Position numbers and translations under genes: made by a program
The notes under the pieces: model-generated
What the model saw: the letters and a program-made list of their open reading frames with translations, nothing else
Database searches by the model: none
Told to the model about the DNA's origin: nothing
Assembly: GCF_001905845.1 (NCBI RefSeq)
Contig: NZ_LIVZ01000002.1
Coordinates: forward strand, 558,001 to 622,000
Length of the DNA stretch: 64,000 nt
Direction of reading: 5' to 3'
From: Streptomyces sp. TSRI0107
Lineage (GTDB): Bacteria > Actinomycetota > Actinomycetes > Streptomycetales > Streptomycetaceae
Part shown: positions 42,065 through 50,574 of the stretch, piece after piece
How the letters are laid out: each line of letters opens with the position of its first letter
Numbering within the stretch: the first letter of the stretch is position 1

Positions 42065-43024
42065 GTGAGTACGTGCGCGACCGTCTCCGAGAGTCTCGGC
42101 GAGCCCATTTCCGGAACCGCGGCGACCGCCAGGACCTGGCTCCTGGTGGAACAGCCCGGTCCGTGGGGCGCCAGGGCGCTCACTTCGAGCCACCTGGACC
42201 CCGCGCTGGGCCGCGCGCTGGAGGCCGCCGCGAAGGGCACCGGCGTGCGCATCGCGCTCATCCGCCGCCCGGGCCGCCACGCGGACTGCCACACGACGTC
42301 CGTACGCCGGGTGTACGCCACCCACACCATGCCGGGCAACGCCTGGCTGCGCACCGCCACGACCACCGACCCCCGGCAGCTCCTCGATCTGGACTTCGCC
42401 GCCCTCGGCCGGGGCGACCACCACACCTTCGACACCGCGCTGCGGGGCCGGCCCCACACCGGCGGCCCGCTCGCCCTGGTGTGCACCAACGGCAAGCGCG
42501 ACCGCTGCTGCGCCCTGCTCGGCCGCCCGCTCGCCGCCGAGCTGGCCGCGTCCGGGGTGGAGGGCGTCTGGGAGGTCACCCATCTGGGCGGTCACCGCTT
42601 CTCGCCGACGCTGCTCGTCCTGCCGTACGGCTACGCGTACGGCCGGGCCGACGCCCGCGGCGTCAAGGAAGTGCTGCACGCCGTCCAGGAGGGCCGGATC
42701 GTCGTCGAGGGATGCCGGGGCGGATCGGCCTGGGAGCGGCCCGGCCAGGCGGCCGAGCTGGCCGTGCGGAGGGCGGTGGGCGAGTACGCGGCGGACGCGC
42801 TGAGCGTCGTACGCACCGAGAGCGCCGTACGGACGGACGGTGCGGCCCCGCGCTGGGAGGTGACCGTCGCCCACGTGGACGGCCGCTGCTGGCGTGTCCT
42901 GGTGGCACAGGGGGCCTCCGAGCCGCCCCGCCCCGAGAGCTGCGGCACGTCGGTCCTGGGCGCCCCCGCGCGGATGGACGTCCTGGCGCTGCGCGAACTG
43001 ACCCCGGCGGCCCTCGCGAGCTGA
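42065..43024 (+). CDS. sucrase/ferredoxin-like family protein
   Basis: A 319-residue protein of the sucraseferredoxin-like (thioredoxin-fold ferredoxin) family. NGKRDRCCALLGRPLAAELA and GVEGVWEVTHLGGHRFSPTL carry the Cys-Cys and HxGGHRF motifs expected to bind a [2Fe-2S] cluster. YGYAYGRADARGV follows. An N-terminal domain of about 130 residues (TWLLVEQPGPWGARAL) precedes it. Likely an electron carrier under iron regulation, in siderophore or iron metabolism by context. GTG at 42065 is chosen because a TAGGCT -10 box lies seven bases upstream, so translation may be leaderless. Confidence 0.78.
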   Translation: MSTCATVSESLGEPISGTAATARTWLLVEQPGPWGARALTSSHLDPALGRALEAAAKGTGVRIALIRRPGRHADCHTTSVRRVYATHTMPGNAWLRTATTTDPRQLLDLDFAALGRGDHHTFDTALRGRPHTGGPLALVCTNGKRDRCCALLGRPLAAELAASGVEGVWEVTHLGGHRFSPTLLVLPYGYAYGRADARGVKEVLHAVQEGRIVVEGCRGGSAWERPGQAAELAVRRAVGEYAADALSVVRTESAVRTDGAAPRWEVTVAHVDGRCWRVLVAQGASEPPRPESCGTSVLGAPARMDVLALRELTPAALAS

Positions 43025-43094
43025 CCTCCGCGCGGGAGGGAGATCCCGGCACCCCACTACGGCGCAGGGCGCCCGTCCACGTACCGTCGTGGGT

Positions 43095-44768
43095 ATGAGC
43101 CCCACGTCCCCCGCCCGCCGCCTGCGCCTCGGCCTGCCGCGCCGGGTGTTCTCGCAGGTGCTGCTGATGCAGGTGGCGATCGCCGCGGGAGTCGCGGTGC
43201 TCGCGACCGGGCTGTTCCTCGCGCCGCTCAGCGACCAGCTGGACGACCAGGCCATGCGCCGGGCGCTCGCGATCGCGCAGACCACCGCGGCCCAGCCACG
43301 GCTCGCCGAGGAGGTCCGTAGCACACCGCCGACCCCCGGCGGACCCGTCCAGCGGGAGGCCGAGCGGATCCGGAAGGCCACCAGGGCCGAGTACATCGTG
43401 GTGATGGACACGCGCGGGGTGCGCTGGTCGCACACCGAGCCGGCGGAGATCGGCCGGCACGTCTCCACCGACCCCAGCGAGGCGCTCTCCGGCCGGGAGG
43501 TCATGGAGATCGACGAGGGCACCCTCGGCCGCTCCGCGCGCGGCAAGGTGCCGTTGCGCGACGGCGACGGCGAGATCGTGGGTGCGGTGTCGGTCGGCAT
43601 CGCGTACGACAGTGTCCGCGCGCGGCTCATCCACGCGATCCCGGAGCTGCTGGCGTACGCCGGGGGCGCCCTGGCCGTGGGCGCGCTGGCCTCCTGGCTG
43701 ATCTCGCGCCGGGTGCAGCGGCAGACCCGCGACCTGGCCTTCTCCGACATCGCGGCGCTGCTCGCGGAGCGCGAGGCGATGCTGCACGGCATCCGGGAGG
43801 GGGTCGTCGCCCTGGACCGCGCGGGCCGGGTCCGCCTGCTGAACGACGAGGCGCAGCGCCTGCTGGGCATCGGCGACGAGGCCGTGGGCCGCTCCCCCGA
43901 CGAGGCGCTGGGCGAGGGGCGTACGGCCGACGTGCTGGCCGGGCGGGTGGCGGGCACCGATCTGCTCACCGTGCGCGGGCAGCGGGTGCTGGTCGCCAAC
44001 CGGATGCCCACCGGCGACGGAGGGGCCGTCGCCACCCTGCGGGACCGCACCGAGCTGGAGCAGCTGGGCCGGGAGCTGGACTCCACGCGCGGCCTGATCG
44101 ACGCGCTGCGCGCCCAGGACCACGAGCACGCCAACCGGATGCACACGCTGCTGGGGCTGCTCGAGCTGGAGATGTACGACGACGCGGTGGAGTTCGTCGG
44201 CGAGGTGGTCGGCGATCACCGGGCCACCGCGGAACAGGTCACCGAGAGGATCGAGGACCCGCTGCTCGCCGCCCTGCTGGTCGGCAAGGCGACCGTAGCG
44301 GCCGAGCGGGGGGTCGCGCTGCGGCTCTCCGGCCGCACCCGGCTGCCGGACCGGCTGGTCGACGCCCGGGGACTGGTCACGATCGTGGGCAACCTGGTCG
44401 ACAACGCCCTGGACGCCGTCGCGGGCACGCCGCACGCGCGCGTGGAGGTCGAGTTGCAGGCCGAGGGGCGTGCCGCCGTGCTCGCGGTGCGGGACACGGG
44501 GCCCGGGATCCCGGCGGAGCGGCGCGAGGTCGTCTTCACCGAGGGATGGTCGACGAAGGAGCCGCCCGCCCACCGCAAGCGCGGCATCGGGCTGTCCCTG
44601 GTCCGGCGGCTGGCCGAGCGGCAGGGCGGTTCGGTGACGGTGGGCGAGGCGCCCGGCGGGGGCGCGGAGTTCGTCGTCGTCCTGCCCGAGGCGCTGGCCG
44701 AGCCGGGGCCGCGGCCCGCCCTGACCGTGCCGTCCGCCGCGCGGACCACCGAGGAGGAGTCACGATGA
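43095..44768 (+). CDS. CitA/DcuS-type sensor histidine kinase
   Basis: A 557-residue kinase of the carboxylate-sensing family. Membrane span about 20-42, periplasmic single-Cache domain about 43-180 (RATRAEYIVVMDTRGVRWSH), second span about 188-208, cytosolic PAS about 225-320. The H-box is QDHEHANRMHTLLGLLE and the ATPase has GNLVDNALDAV, GPGIP and KRGIGLSLVRRL. The ligand is likely a C4/C6 carboxylate by family. The regulator gene overlaps its end by four bases (ATGA). The adjacent convergent operon encodes an acetate-type symporter, a plausible target. ATG at 43095 with a GTG two codons before. Confidence 0.87.
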   Translation: MSPTSPARRLRLGLPRRVFSQVLLMQVAIAAGVAVLATGLFLAPLSDQLDDQAMRRALAIAQTTAAQPRLAEEVRSTPPTPGGPVQREAERIRKATRAEYIVVMDTRGVRWSHTEPAEIGRHVSTDPSEALSGREVMEIDEGTLGRSARGKVPLRDGDGEIVGAVSVGIAYDSVRARLIHAIPELLAYAGGALAVGALASWLISRRVQRQTRDLAFSDIAALLAEREAMLHGIREGVVALDRAGRVRLLNDEAQRLLGIGDEAVGRSPDEALGEGRTADVLAGRVAGTDLLTVRGQRVLVANRMPTGDGGAVATLRDRTELEQLGRELDSTRGLIDALRAQDHEHANRMHTLLGLLELEMYDDAVEFVGEVVGDHRATAEQVTERIEDPLLAALLVGKATVAAERGVALRLSGRTRLPDRLVDARGLVTIVGNLVDNALDAVAGTPHARVEVELQAEGRAAVLAVRDTGPGIPAERREVVFTEGWSTKEPPAHRKRGIGLSLVRRLAERQGGSVTVGEAPGGGAEFVVVLPEALAEPGPRPALTVPSAARTTEEESR

Positions 44769-45445
44769 TCGAGGTCCTGGTCGTGGACGACGACACCAGG
44801 GTCGCGCGGGTGAACGCCGCGTACGTCGAGAAGGTGCCGGGCTTCCATGTCGCCGGGGAGGCGCACCAGGCCGCGGAGGCGCTGCGGCTGCTGGAGACGC
44901 TGCCGCACGTGGATCTGGTCCTCATGGACCACTATCTGCCCGACGGGACGGGCCTGGCGGTGGTGCAGGAGATGCGCCGGCGCGGGCACCAGACCGACGT
45001 GATCATGGTGACGGCGGCCCGCGACGTGGCGACCGTGCAGGCGGCGATGCGGCACGGCGCGCTGCAGTACCTGGTCAAGCCGTTCGCCTTCGCCGGTCTG
45101 CGCGCCAAGCTGGAGGCGTACGCGCAGCTGCGCCGGACCCTCGACGGGGGCGGCGAGGCGGAGCAGGCCGAGGTGGACCGCATCTTCGGCGCGTTGTCCG
45201 CGTCGTCGGAGCCGGATCTGCCGAAGGGCCACTCCCCCACCACCGCGGAGCTGGTCCGTCAGTCCCTGATGAACGCGGAGGGCCCGCTGTCGGCGCTGGA
45301 GATCGCCGAGCGGACCGGGGTGAGCCGGCAGACCGCGCAGCGCTATCTGAAGCTCCTGGAGCGCACCGGACGGGCCACGCTGACCCTCAGGTACGGCGAC
45401 GCGGGCCGCCCGGAACACCGTTACGTGTGGGCGACCCGCGCCTGA
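44765..45445 (+). CDS. CitB/DcuR-type response regulator
   Basis: A 226-residue regulator. The receiver domain is about 1-120 with the acidic pair in VLVVDDDTRVA, phosphoacceptor Asp in VLMDHYLPD and Lys in LVKPFAFAGL. A C-terminal helix-turn-helix covers about 165-226 (LSALEIAERTGVSRQTAQRY), as in CitB/DpiA/DctR-type regulators of carboxylate uptake. The ATG overlaps the kinase stop. With the kinase it forms a complete system. The convergent symporter genes (45527-47583) are candidates for its target. Confidence 0.87.
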   Translation: MIEVLVVDDDTRVARVNAAYVEKVPGFHVAGEAHQAAEALRLLETLPHVDLVLMDHYLPDGTGLAVVQEMRRRGHQTDVIMVTAARDVATVQAAMRHGALQYLVKPFAFAGLRAKLEAYAQLRRTLDGGGEAEQAEVDRIFGALSASSEPDLPKGHSPTTAELVRQSLMNAEGPLSALEIAERTGVSRQTAQRYLKLLERTGRATLTLRYGDAGRPEHRYVWATRA

Positions 45446-45526
45446 CGCACGGCCCAGGGGCGGGGGAAGGACCGTGCCCCCAGGGGTACGGACGCGGGCC
45501 GCCGTTTTCTCGACGGCTGCCCGGCC

Positions 45527-47119
45527 TCACGCCGCTCCGGCCCCCGTGAGCGAGCGCACCTCCGTCTCCGCGTGTCCGGCCTCGTCCGGGGTCTCCGCCG
45601 AGGTGACCGTGCCGAGCCAGCCGGCGAGGAACCCCAGCGGGATGGAGACCAGTCCCGGGTTCTGGAGCGGGAAGAGCTGGAAGTCGGCGCCGGGGAACAG
45701 CGCGTCCGGGCCGCCCGAGACCACGGGCGACAGCAGCATCAGCGCCACCGCCGGGATCAGCCCGCCGTAGACGGCCCAGACGGCGCCCCGGGTGGTGAAG
45801 CCGCGCCAGAACAGCGAGTAGAGCAGCACCGGCAGGTTCGCGGACGCGGCGACGGCGAAGGCGAGACCGACCAGGAAGGCGACGTTGAGGTCGCGGGCGA
45901 GCAGTCCGAGGGCGATGGCGACGGCGCCGATGCCGACCGCCGCGACCCGTGCGACGGCCACCTCGCCGCGGGGCTCGCCCCGCTTGCGGCGCAGCGACGC
46001 GTACAGGTCGTGGGCGACGGACGCCGAGGAGGCGAGGGTGATGCCGGCGACCACGGCGAGGATGGTGGCGAAGGCGACGGCGGCGACGATCGCGAAGAGA
46101 ACCGTTCCACCGGTGGAGCCCGCGCCGCCGCCGAGGTCCAGCGCCAGCAGGGGAACCGCCGTGTTCCCGGCCGCGTTGGAGGCGCGTACGGCGTCCGGGC
46201 CCACGATCGCGGCCGCGCCGAAGCCGAGGACGATCGTCATCAGGTAGAAGCCGCCGATGAGCCCGATCGACCAGACGACCGAGCGCCGCGCGGCCCGTGC
46301 GGTGGGCACGGTGTAGAAGCGGGACAGGATGTGCGGCAGCCCGGCGGTGCCGAGCACCAGCGCGAGGCCGAGGCTGATGAAGTCGAGGCGGGCGGTCCAG
46401 TCCTCGCCGTACGCCAGCCCGGGGGCCAGGAAGGCCGTGCCGTGGCCGCTGCGGTCCGCGGCGGTGCGCAGCAGCTGGTCGAAGTCGCCGTGGAACCGCA
46501 GCAGTACGAGCACGGTCAGCGTGATCGTCCCGCCCAGCAGCAGGACGGCCTTCACGATCTGGATCCAGGTGGTGGCCCGCATCCCTCCCAGCGACACGTA
46601 GATCACCATCAGCGCGCCGACCCCGATGACGGTCCAGGCCCGCGCGGCTCCGCTCGTCCCGCCCAGCAGCAGCGCGACCAGGCTGCCCGCCCCGACCATC
46701 TGCGCCACCAGGTACAGAACGGACACGGCGACCGAGGAGGTTCCCGCCGCGATCCGCACCGGCCGCTCCCGCATCCGCGCGGCGACCACGTCGGCAAGGG
46801 TGAACCGCCCGCAGTTGCGCACCAGTTCGGCGACCAGGAAGAGCACCACCAGCCACGCGACCAGGAAGCCCACCGAGTACAGCAGCCCGTCGTAGCCGAA
46901 GAGCGCGATGAGGCCGGAGATGCCGAGGAAGGAGGCGGCCGACATGTAGTCGCCCGCGATGGCAAAACCATTCTCCATCGGCGAGAACAGCCGCCCGCCC
47001 GCGTAGAACTCCTCGGCCGATCCCTGCCGGTGACGGCTCACCCACGTCGTGATCCCGAGCGTGACCGCGACGAACCCGCTGAACAGCACCAGGGCCAGCG
47101 TCTGATGATCGCCCGTCAT
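45527..47119 (-). CDS. actP: sodium:solute symporter (ActP-type acetate permease)
   Basis: A 530-residue membrane protein of the SSS family with about 13 spans. ActP-type features are WVSRHRQGSAEEFYAGGRLF, the Na-site region AGDYMSAASFLGISGLIALF, and VYVSLGGMRATTWIQIVKAV (with minor changes). It imports acetate or short carboxylates. It overlaps the preceding DUF485 gene by four bases, the usual YjcH-ActP arrangement. Likely targets or partners: the CitAB-like system converging on it. Substrate is inferred from family and context. Confidence 0.87.
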   Translation of the reverse strand: MTGDHQTLALVLFSGFVAVTLGITTWVSRHRQGSAEEFYAGGRLFSPMENGFAIAGDYMSAASFLGISGLIALFGYDGLLYSVGFLVAWLVVLFLVAELVRNCGRFTLADVVAARMRERPVRIAAGTSSVAVSVLYLVAQMVGAGSLVALLLGGTSGAARAWTVIGVGALMVIYVSLGGMRATTWIQIVKAVLLLGGTITLTVLVLLRFHGDFDQLLRTAADRSGHGTAFLAPGLAYGEDWTARLDFISLGLALVLGTAGLPHILSRFYTVPTARAARRSVVWSIGLIGGFYLMTIVLGFGAAAIVGPDAVRASNAAGNTAVPLLALDLGGGAGSTGGTVLFAIVAAVAFATILAVVAGITLASSASVAHDLYASLRRKRGEPRGEVAVARVAAVGIGAVAIALGLLARDLNVAFLVGLAFAVAASANLPVLLYSLFWRGFTTRGAVWAVYGGLIPAVALMLLSPVVSGGPDALFPGADFQLFPLQNPGLVSIPLGFLAGWLGTVTSAETPDEAGHAETEVRSLTGAGAA

Positions 47120-47583
47120 GAGGCACCGCCCCGGAGCCCGCGCGTCAGTTCCTGGGTGTCCCAGCGCAGTTCGAGCGCCGCGCGGTCCCTGCGCAGCCGG
47201 GCGTGCCGGGCGTACGCCCAGGTGAGCAGGAAGGTGGAGAGGAACTGCCCGAGCCCGGCCACCATGGCCACGTTCACCGCGCCCGCCACCGGCCGCGCCA
47301 TGAACCCGGGCGCGGTGGTGGCGGTCACGACGTACCCCACGTACCAGGCGAGGAAGGCGGCGGACGCCGGCACCACGAACCTCCGGTACCGGCTGCGCAC
47401 CTCCTGGAAGGCGGCGCTGCGCTGCACCTCCAGATAGACGGCCGCGGCGTCCACCGCGCCGTCCTCGCGCCGCTCCGCCCGCTCGGGGCGCGCGGAGGGC
47501 ACGGTGTTCGCGGGTGTCGCGTCCGCCTCGCCCCAGCCGGAGGCGAGCGCGTCGTACCAGGGGTCGTCGTACCTTGCGTGCAT
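47116..47583 (-). CDS. DUF485 membrane protein (YjcH-like)
   Basis: A 155-residue protein. The N-terminal half is charged and soluble. The DUF485 part (about 55-130) has two membrane spans with FQEVRSRYRRFVVPASAAF and NVAMVAGLGQFLSTFLLTWAYA. Members always accompany SSS-type acetate or solute symporters and are presumed accessory subunits. ATG at 47583 (MHARYDDPW); a TTG two codons upstream is less likely. It overlaps actP by four bases. Confidence 0.85.
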   Translation of the reverse strand: MHARYDDPWYDALASGWGEADATPANTVPSARPERAERREDGAVDAAAVYLEVQRSAAFQEVRSRYRRFVVPASAAFLAWYVGYVVTATTAPGFMARPVAGAVNVAMVAGLGQFLSTFLLTWAYARHARLRRDRAALELRWDTQELTRGLRGGAS

Positions 47584-47663
47584 GCCCAAGGATGGACAGA
47601 ACGGGAAGATCCGTGACTCTTCTTCTCCCCGCTCTTCACCCCATCAGGTGACGGGCCTCCCGG

Positions 47664-49787
47664 CTAGGCGTCGATGCGCGAGCGGTCCAGCGTCGCCGCC
47701 GAGCTGGAGATGAACTCCTTGCGCGGCGCCACGTCGTTGCCCATCAGAAGGTCGAAGACCTGCTCGGCGGCGTCCAGGTCGGAGAGGTTGATCCGGCGCA
47801 GGGTGCGGTGGCGCGGGTCCATGGTGGTCTCGGCCAGCTGGTCGGCGTCCATCTCGCCCAGACCCTTGTAGCGCTGGATGGTGTCCTTGTAGCGGACGCC
47901 CTTGCTCTGGAACTCCATGAGCTTGTCGCGCAGTTCACGGTCCGAGTACGTGTACACGTACTTGTCCTGGCCCTTCTTGGGCTGGATCAGCTCGATCCGG
48001 TGCAGCGGCGGCACCGCCGCGAACACCCGGCCGGCCTCGACCATGGGCCGCATGTAGCGGTGGAACAGCGTGAGCAGCAGGGTCCGGATGTGCGAGCCGT
48101 CGACGTCGGCGTCGGTCATCATGATGATCTTGCCGTAGCGGGCGGCGTCGATGTCGAAGGTCCGCCCGGAGCCCGCCCCTATGACCTGGATGATCGCGCC
48201 GCACTCGGCGTTCTTCAGCATGTCGGTCACGGACGACTTCTGGACGTTGAGGATCTTGCCGCGGATCGGCAGCAGCGCCTGGAACTCGGAGTTCCGGGCG
48301 AGCTTGGCGGTGCCGAGCGCGGAGTCGCCCTCGACGATGAACAGCTCGCTGCGGTCCACGTCGTCGCTGCGGCAGTCGGCGAGCTTCGCGGGCAGCGAGG
48401 ACGACTCCAGGGCCGTCTTGCGGCGCTGCGCGTCCTTGTGCTGGCGGGCGGCGATACGGGTCCGCGCGGCGGCGACGGCCTTCTCCAGGACCACCCTGGC
48501 CTGCTGGGCGGCGTCACGCTTCGTGGCCGTCAGGAACGCCTTCAGCTCCTTGCTGACCACGTTGTTCACGATGCGGCGGGCCGCCGAGGTGCCGAGCACC
48601 TCCTTGGTCTGCCCCTCGAACTGCGGCTCGGCGAGCCGCACGGTGACGACCGCGGTCAGGCCCTCCAGGGCGTCGTCCTTGACGATGTCGTCCTCGGCGA
48701 CGCGCAGCAGCTTCTTCGCCCGCAGCACCTCGTTCATCGTCTTGGCGATCGCCTGCTCGAAGCCGGCGACATGGGTGCCGCCCTTGGGGGTGGCGATGAT
48801 GTTGACGAAGGACTTGACGGTCGTCTCGTAGCCGGTGCCCCAGCGCAGGGCGACGTCGACGCCGAGTTCCCGGGTGACCTCGGTGGGCGTCATCTGGCCG
48901 TGCTCGTCGAGGACCGGGACCGTCTCCTTGAACGTGCCCTGTCCGGAGAAGCGGAGCACGTCGCAGACCGGCCGGTCGGACGCGAGGAACTCGCAGAACT
49001 CGCTGATGCCGCCGTCGAAGCGGAAGGACTCCTCGCCCTTGCTGCCGCCCTCGCCGAGGCCGTACTCGTCACGGACGACGATGGTCAGGCCGGGCACGAG
49101 GAACGCGGTCTGGCGGGCCCGCTGGTGCAGGTTCTCCAGGGAGAGCTTGGCGTCCTTGAGGAAGATCTGGCGGTCGGCCCAGTACCGCACGCGGGTGCCG
49201 GTGCGGGTCTTGGGGATCTTCTTCGCCTTGCGCAGACCGCCCTTGGCCTCGAACCGGGCGTCCGGGCCGACGGCGGCGAAGGCGCCCGGCACACCGCGCC
49301 GGAAGCTGATGGCGTGCGTGTGGCCGTTGCGGTCGACCTCGACGTCCAGCCGCGCGGAGAGGGCGTTCACCACGGAGGCGCCGACGCCGTGCAGACCGCC
49401 GGAGGCCGCGTAGGAGCCGCCGCCGAACTTGCCGCCGGCGTGCAGCTTGGTCATGACGACCTCGACGCCGGACAGGCCGGTCTTGGGTTCGACGTCGACC
49501 GGGATGCCACGGCCGTTGTCGCGGACCTCCACCGAGCCGTCGTCGTGGAGGATCACCTCGATGTGGTCGCAGTAGCCGCCCAGGGCCTCGTCGACGGAGT
49601 TGTCGATGATCTCCCACAGGCAGTGCATCAGACCGCGGCTGTCGGTCGATCCGATGTACATGCCCGGGCGCTTGCGGACGGCCTCCAGCCCCTCGAGGAC
49701 GAGCAGGTGCCGAGCGGTGTAGTTGGAACCGTCCCGGTCTGCTCCTGCCAGCAGCGCTGTGGACGGCACGGACGTCTCGGCGGTCAC
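47664..49787 (-). CDS. parE: DNA topoisomerase IV subunit B (GyrB-like)
   Basis: A 707-residue type IIA topoisomerase B subunit. GHKL ATPase domain (about 30-240: ENDNSVDEAL-type helix IDNSVDEALGGYCD, DNGRGIPVD, GLHGVGASVVNALS). The transducer has KFGG and TKRDAAQQARVVLEKA. The TOPRIM domain is about 460-560 (LFIVEGDSALGTAK, MMTDADVDGSHIRTLLLTLF), with the acidic metal ligands intact. The GTG start is at 49787. ParE here lacks the long insertion of some GyrB proteins. It partners ParC (38331-40787). Confidence 0.92.
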   Translation of the reverse strand: MTAETSVPSTALLAGADRDGSNYTARHLLVLEGLEAVRKRPGMYIGSTDSRGLMHCLWEIIDNSVDEALGGYCDHIEVILHDDGSVEVRDNGRGIPVDVEPKTGLSGVEVVMTKLHAGGKFGGGSYAASGGLHGVGASVVNALSARLDVEVDRNGHTHAISFRRGVPGAFAAVGPDARFEAKGGLRKAKKIPKTRTGTRVRYWADRQIFLKDAKLSLENLHQRARQTAFLVPGLTIVVRDEYGLGEGGSKGEESFRFDGGISEFCEFLASDRPVCDVLRFSGQGTFKETVPVLDEHGQMTPTEVTRELGVDVALRWGTGYETTVKSFVNIIATPKGGTHVAGFEQAIAKTMNEVLRAKKLLRVAEDDIVKDDALEGLTAVVTVRLAEPQFEGQTKEVLGTSAARRIVNNVVSKELKAFLTATKRDAAQQARVVLEKAVAAARTRIAARQHKDAQRRKTALESSSLPAKLADCRSDDVDRSELFIVEGDSALGTAKLARNSEFQALLPIRGKILNVQKSSVTDMLKNAECGAIIQVIGAGSGRTFDIDAARYGKIIMMTDADVDGSHIRTLLLTLFHRYMRPMVEAGRVFAAVPPLHRIELIQPKKGQDKYVYTYSDRELRDKLMEFQSKGVRYKDTIQRYKGLGEMDADQLAETTMDPRHRTLRRINLSDLDAAEQVFDLLMGNDVAPRKEFISSSAATLDRSRIDA

Positions 49788-50231
49788 GCGGTTCGCTCCT
49801 CGCTGAATTTCAGATGGGGCCCGTCTGGGTAAGGCCTGGCTTCGGTTGCCGCTCAGAGGGTACCGAGGCCTGGTAGAGCCGTTGTAACGCCACCCTCGTC
49901 TGAACTCAGACTAGTCCAGAGTCGTATGCGTGTTCGATCCCTCGATGGAGTGAAGTACATATCACGTTCCATTGGAGGCATGAACCATTTAGGCTCCGGG
50001 CACGTCCTCATGAACAAACCGGCAACCCGGCCGGGAGGACCGAGACCGACAAGACAACCGCGCGAAACCGTACGACACACAGACACGCACTACGGCACAT
50101 TCGCCGCCAACCGGCAGCAGCCAGCCGCCTCGGAAAAAATCTTTCGAGGAAAAGCCGCGAGCGGGAACGTTTTGGGGCTGGTTGGATGTTGACCCTGGTA
50201 CGACAGCTCGTCGAGCTAGAGAAGAGGCGAC
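49788..50231. other. divergent promoter region, parE / DUF7455
   Basis: A 444-base gap without a gene. It has an unusually AT-rich stretch for this genome (49925-49990). Two inverted repeats stand out: GTCTGA-AC-TCAGAC at 49898-49911 on the parE side, and AGCTCGTCGAGCT at 50205-50217 just before the ribosome site of the small zinc-ribbon gene. Either could be an operator. No hairpin with terminator character. Confidence 0.5.
49898..49911. promoter_or_regulatory. inverted repeat upstream of parE
   Basis: GTCTGA-AC-TCAGAC has two 6-bp arms with a two-base spacer, about 110 bases upstream of the parE GTG. It has no match to a known Streptomyces regulator motif that I know. Confidence 0.35.
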
Positions 50232-50462
50232 GTGACTACTGTTCTGACCCCCGCGAGCCCGCTGACGGCCGCTGATCGCTGCGACCGCTGCGGCGCCCAG
50301 GCATACCTGCGCGTCGTCCTGCTCAGCGGCGGAGAGCTGCTCTTCTGCGCCCACCACGGCCGCAAGTTCGAGCCGGAACTCAAGAAGATCGCCGCTGAGA
50401 TACAGGACGAGACGGAGCGGCTCACCTCCGTTCCCGGCAACGCCTCCGAAGAAGAGCGCTGA
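50232..50462 (+). CDS. DUF7455 small zinc-ribbon protein
   Basis: A 76-residue protein MTTVLTPASPLTAADRCDRC..., with a CDRCG pair and FCAHHGRKFEPELKKIAAEI. The four Cys/His ligands are consistent with a zinc ribbon. The helical acidic tail is typical of the family, which is conserved next to hrdB/sigA in actinobacteria. GTG at 50232 with GAAGAGG upstream. Function unknown; the constant position beside the principal sigma gene suggests a transcription-linked role, which is unproven. Confidence 0.78.
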   Translation: MTTVLTPASPLTAADRCDRCGAQAYLRVVLLSGGELLFCAHHGRKFEPELKKIAAEIQDETERLTSVPGNASEEER

Positions 50463-50507
50463 CACACAGCGTCCACGACGAGCCAGTGCCGGCCCAGGCC
50501 GGTGAAC

Positions 50508-50541
50508 GGGCGGCCGACCCCGGACATGGGGTCGGCCGCCC
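50508..50541. terminator. bidirectional terminator
   Basis: GGGCGGCCGACCCC (50508-50521), loop GGACAT, exact complement (50528-50541): a 14-bp perfect stem between the zinc-ribbon gene and the convergent protease gene. Confidence 0.85.
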
Positions 50542-50574
50542 GTCGTCCTACCCGGCCGGGCCGCTCAGGCTCCG

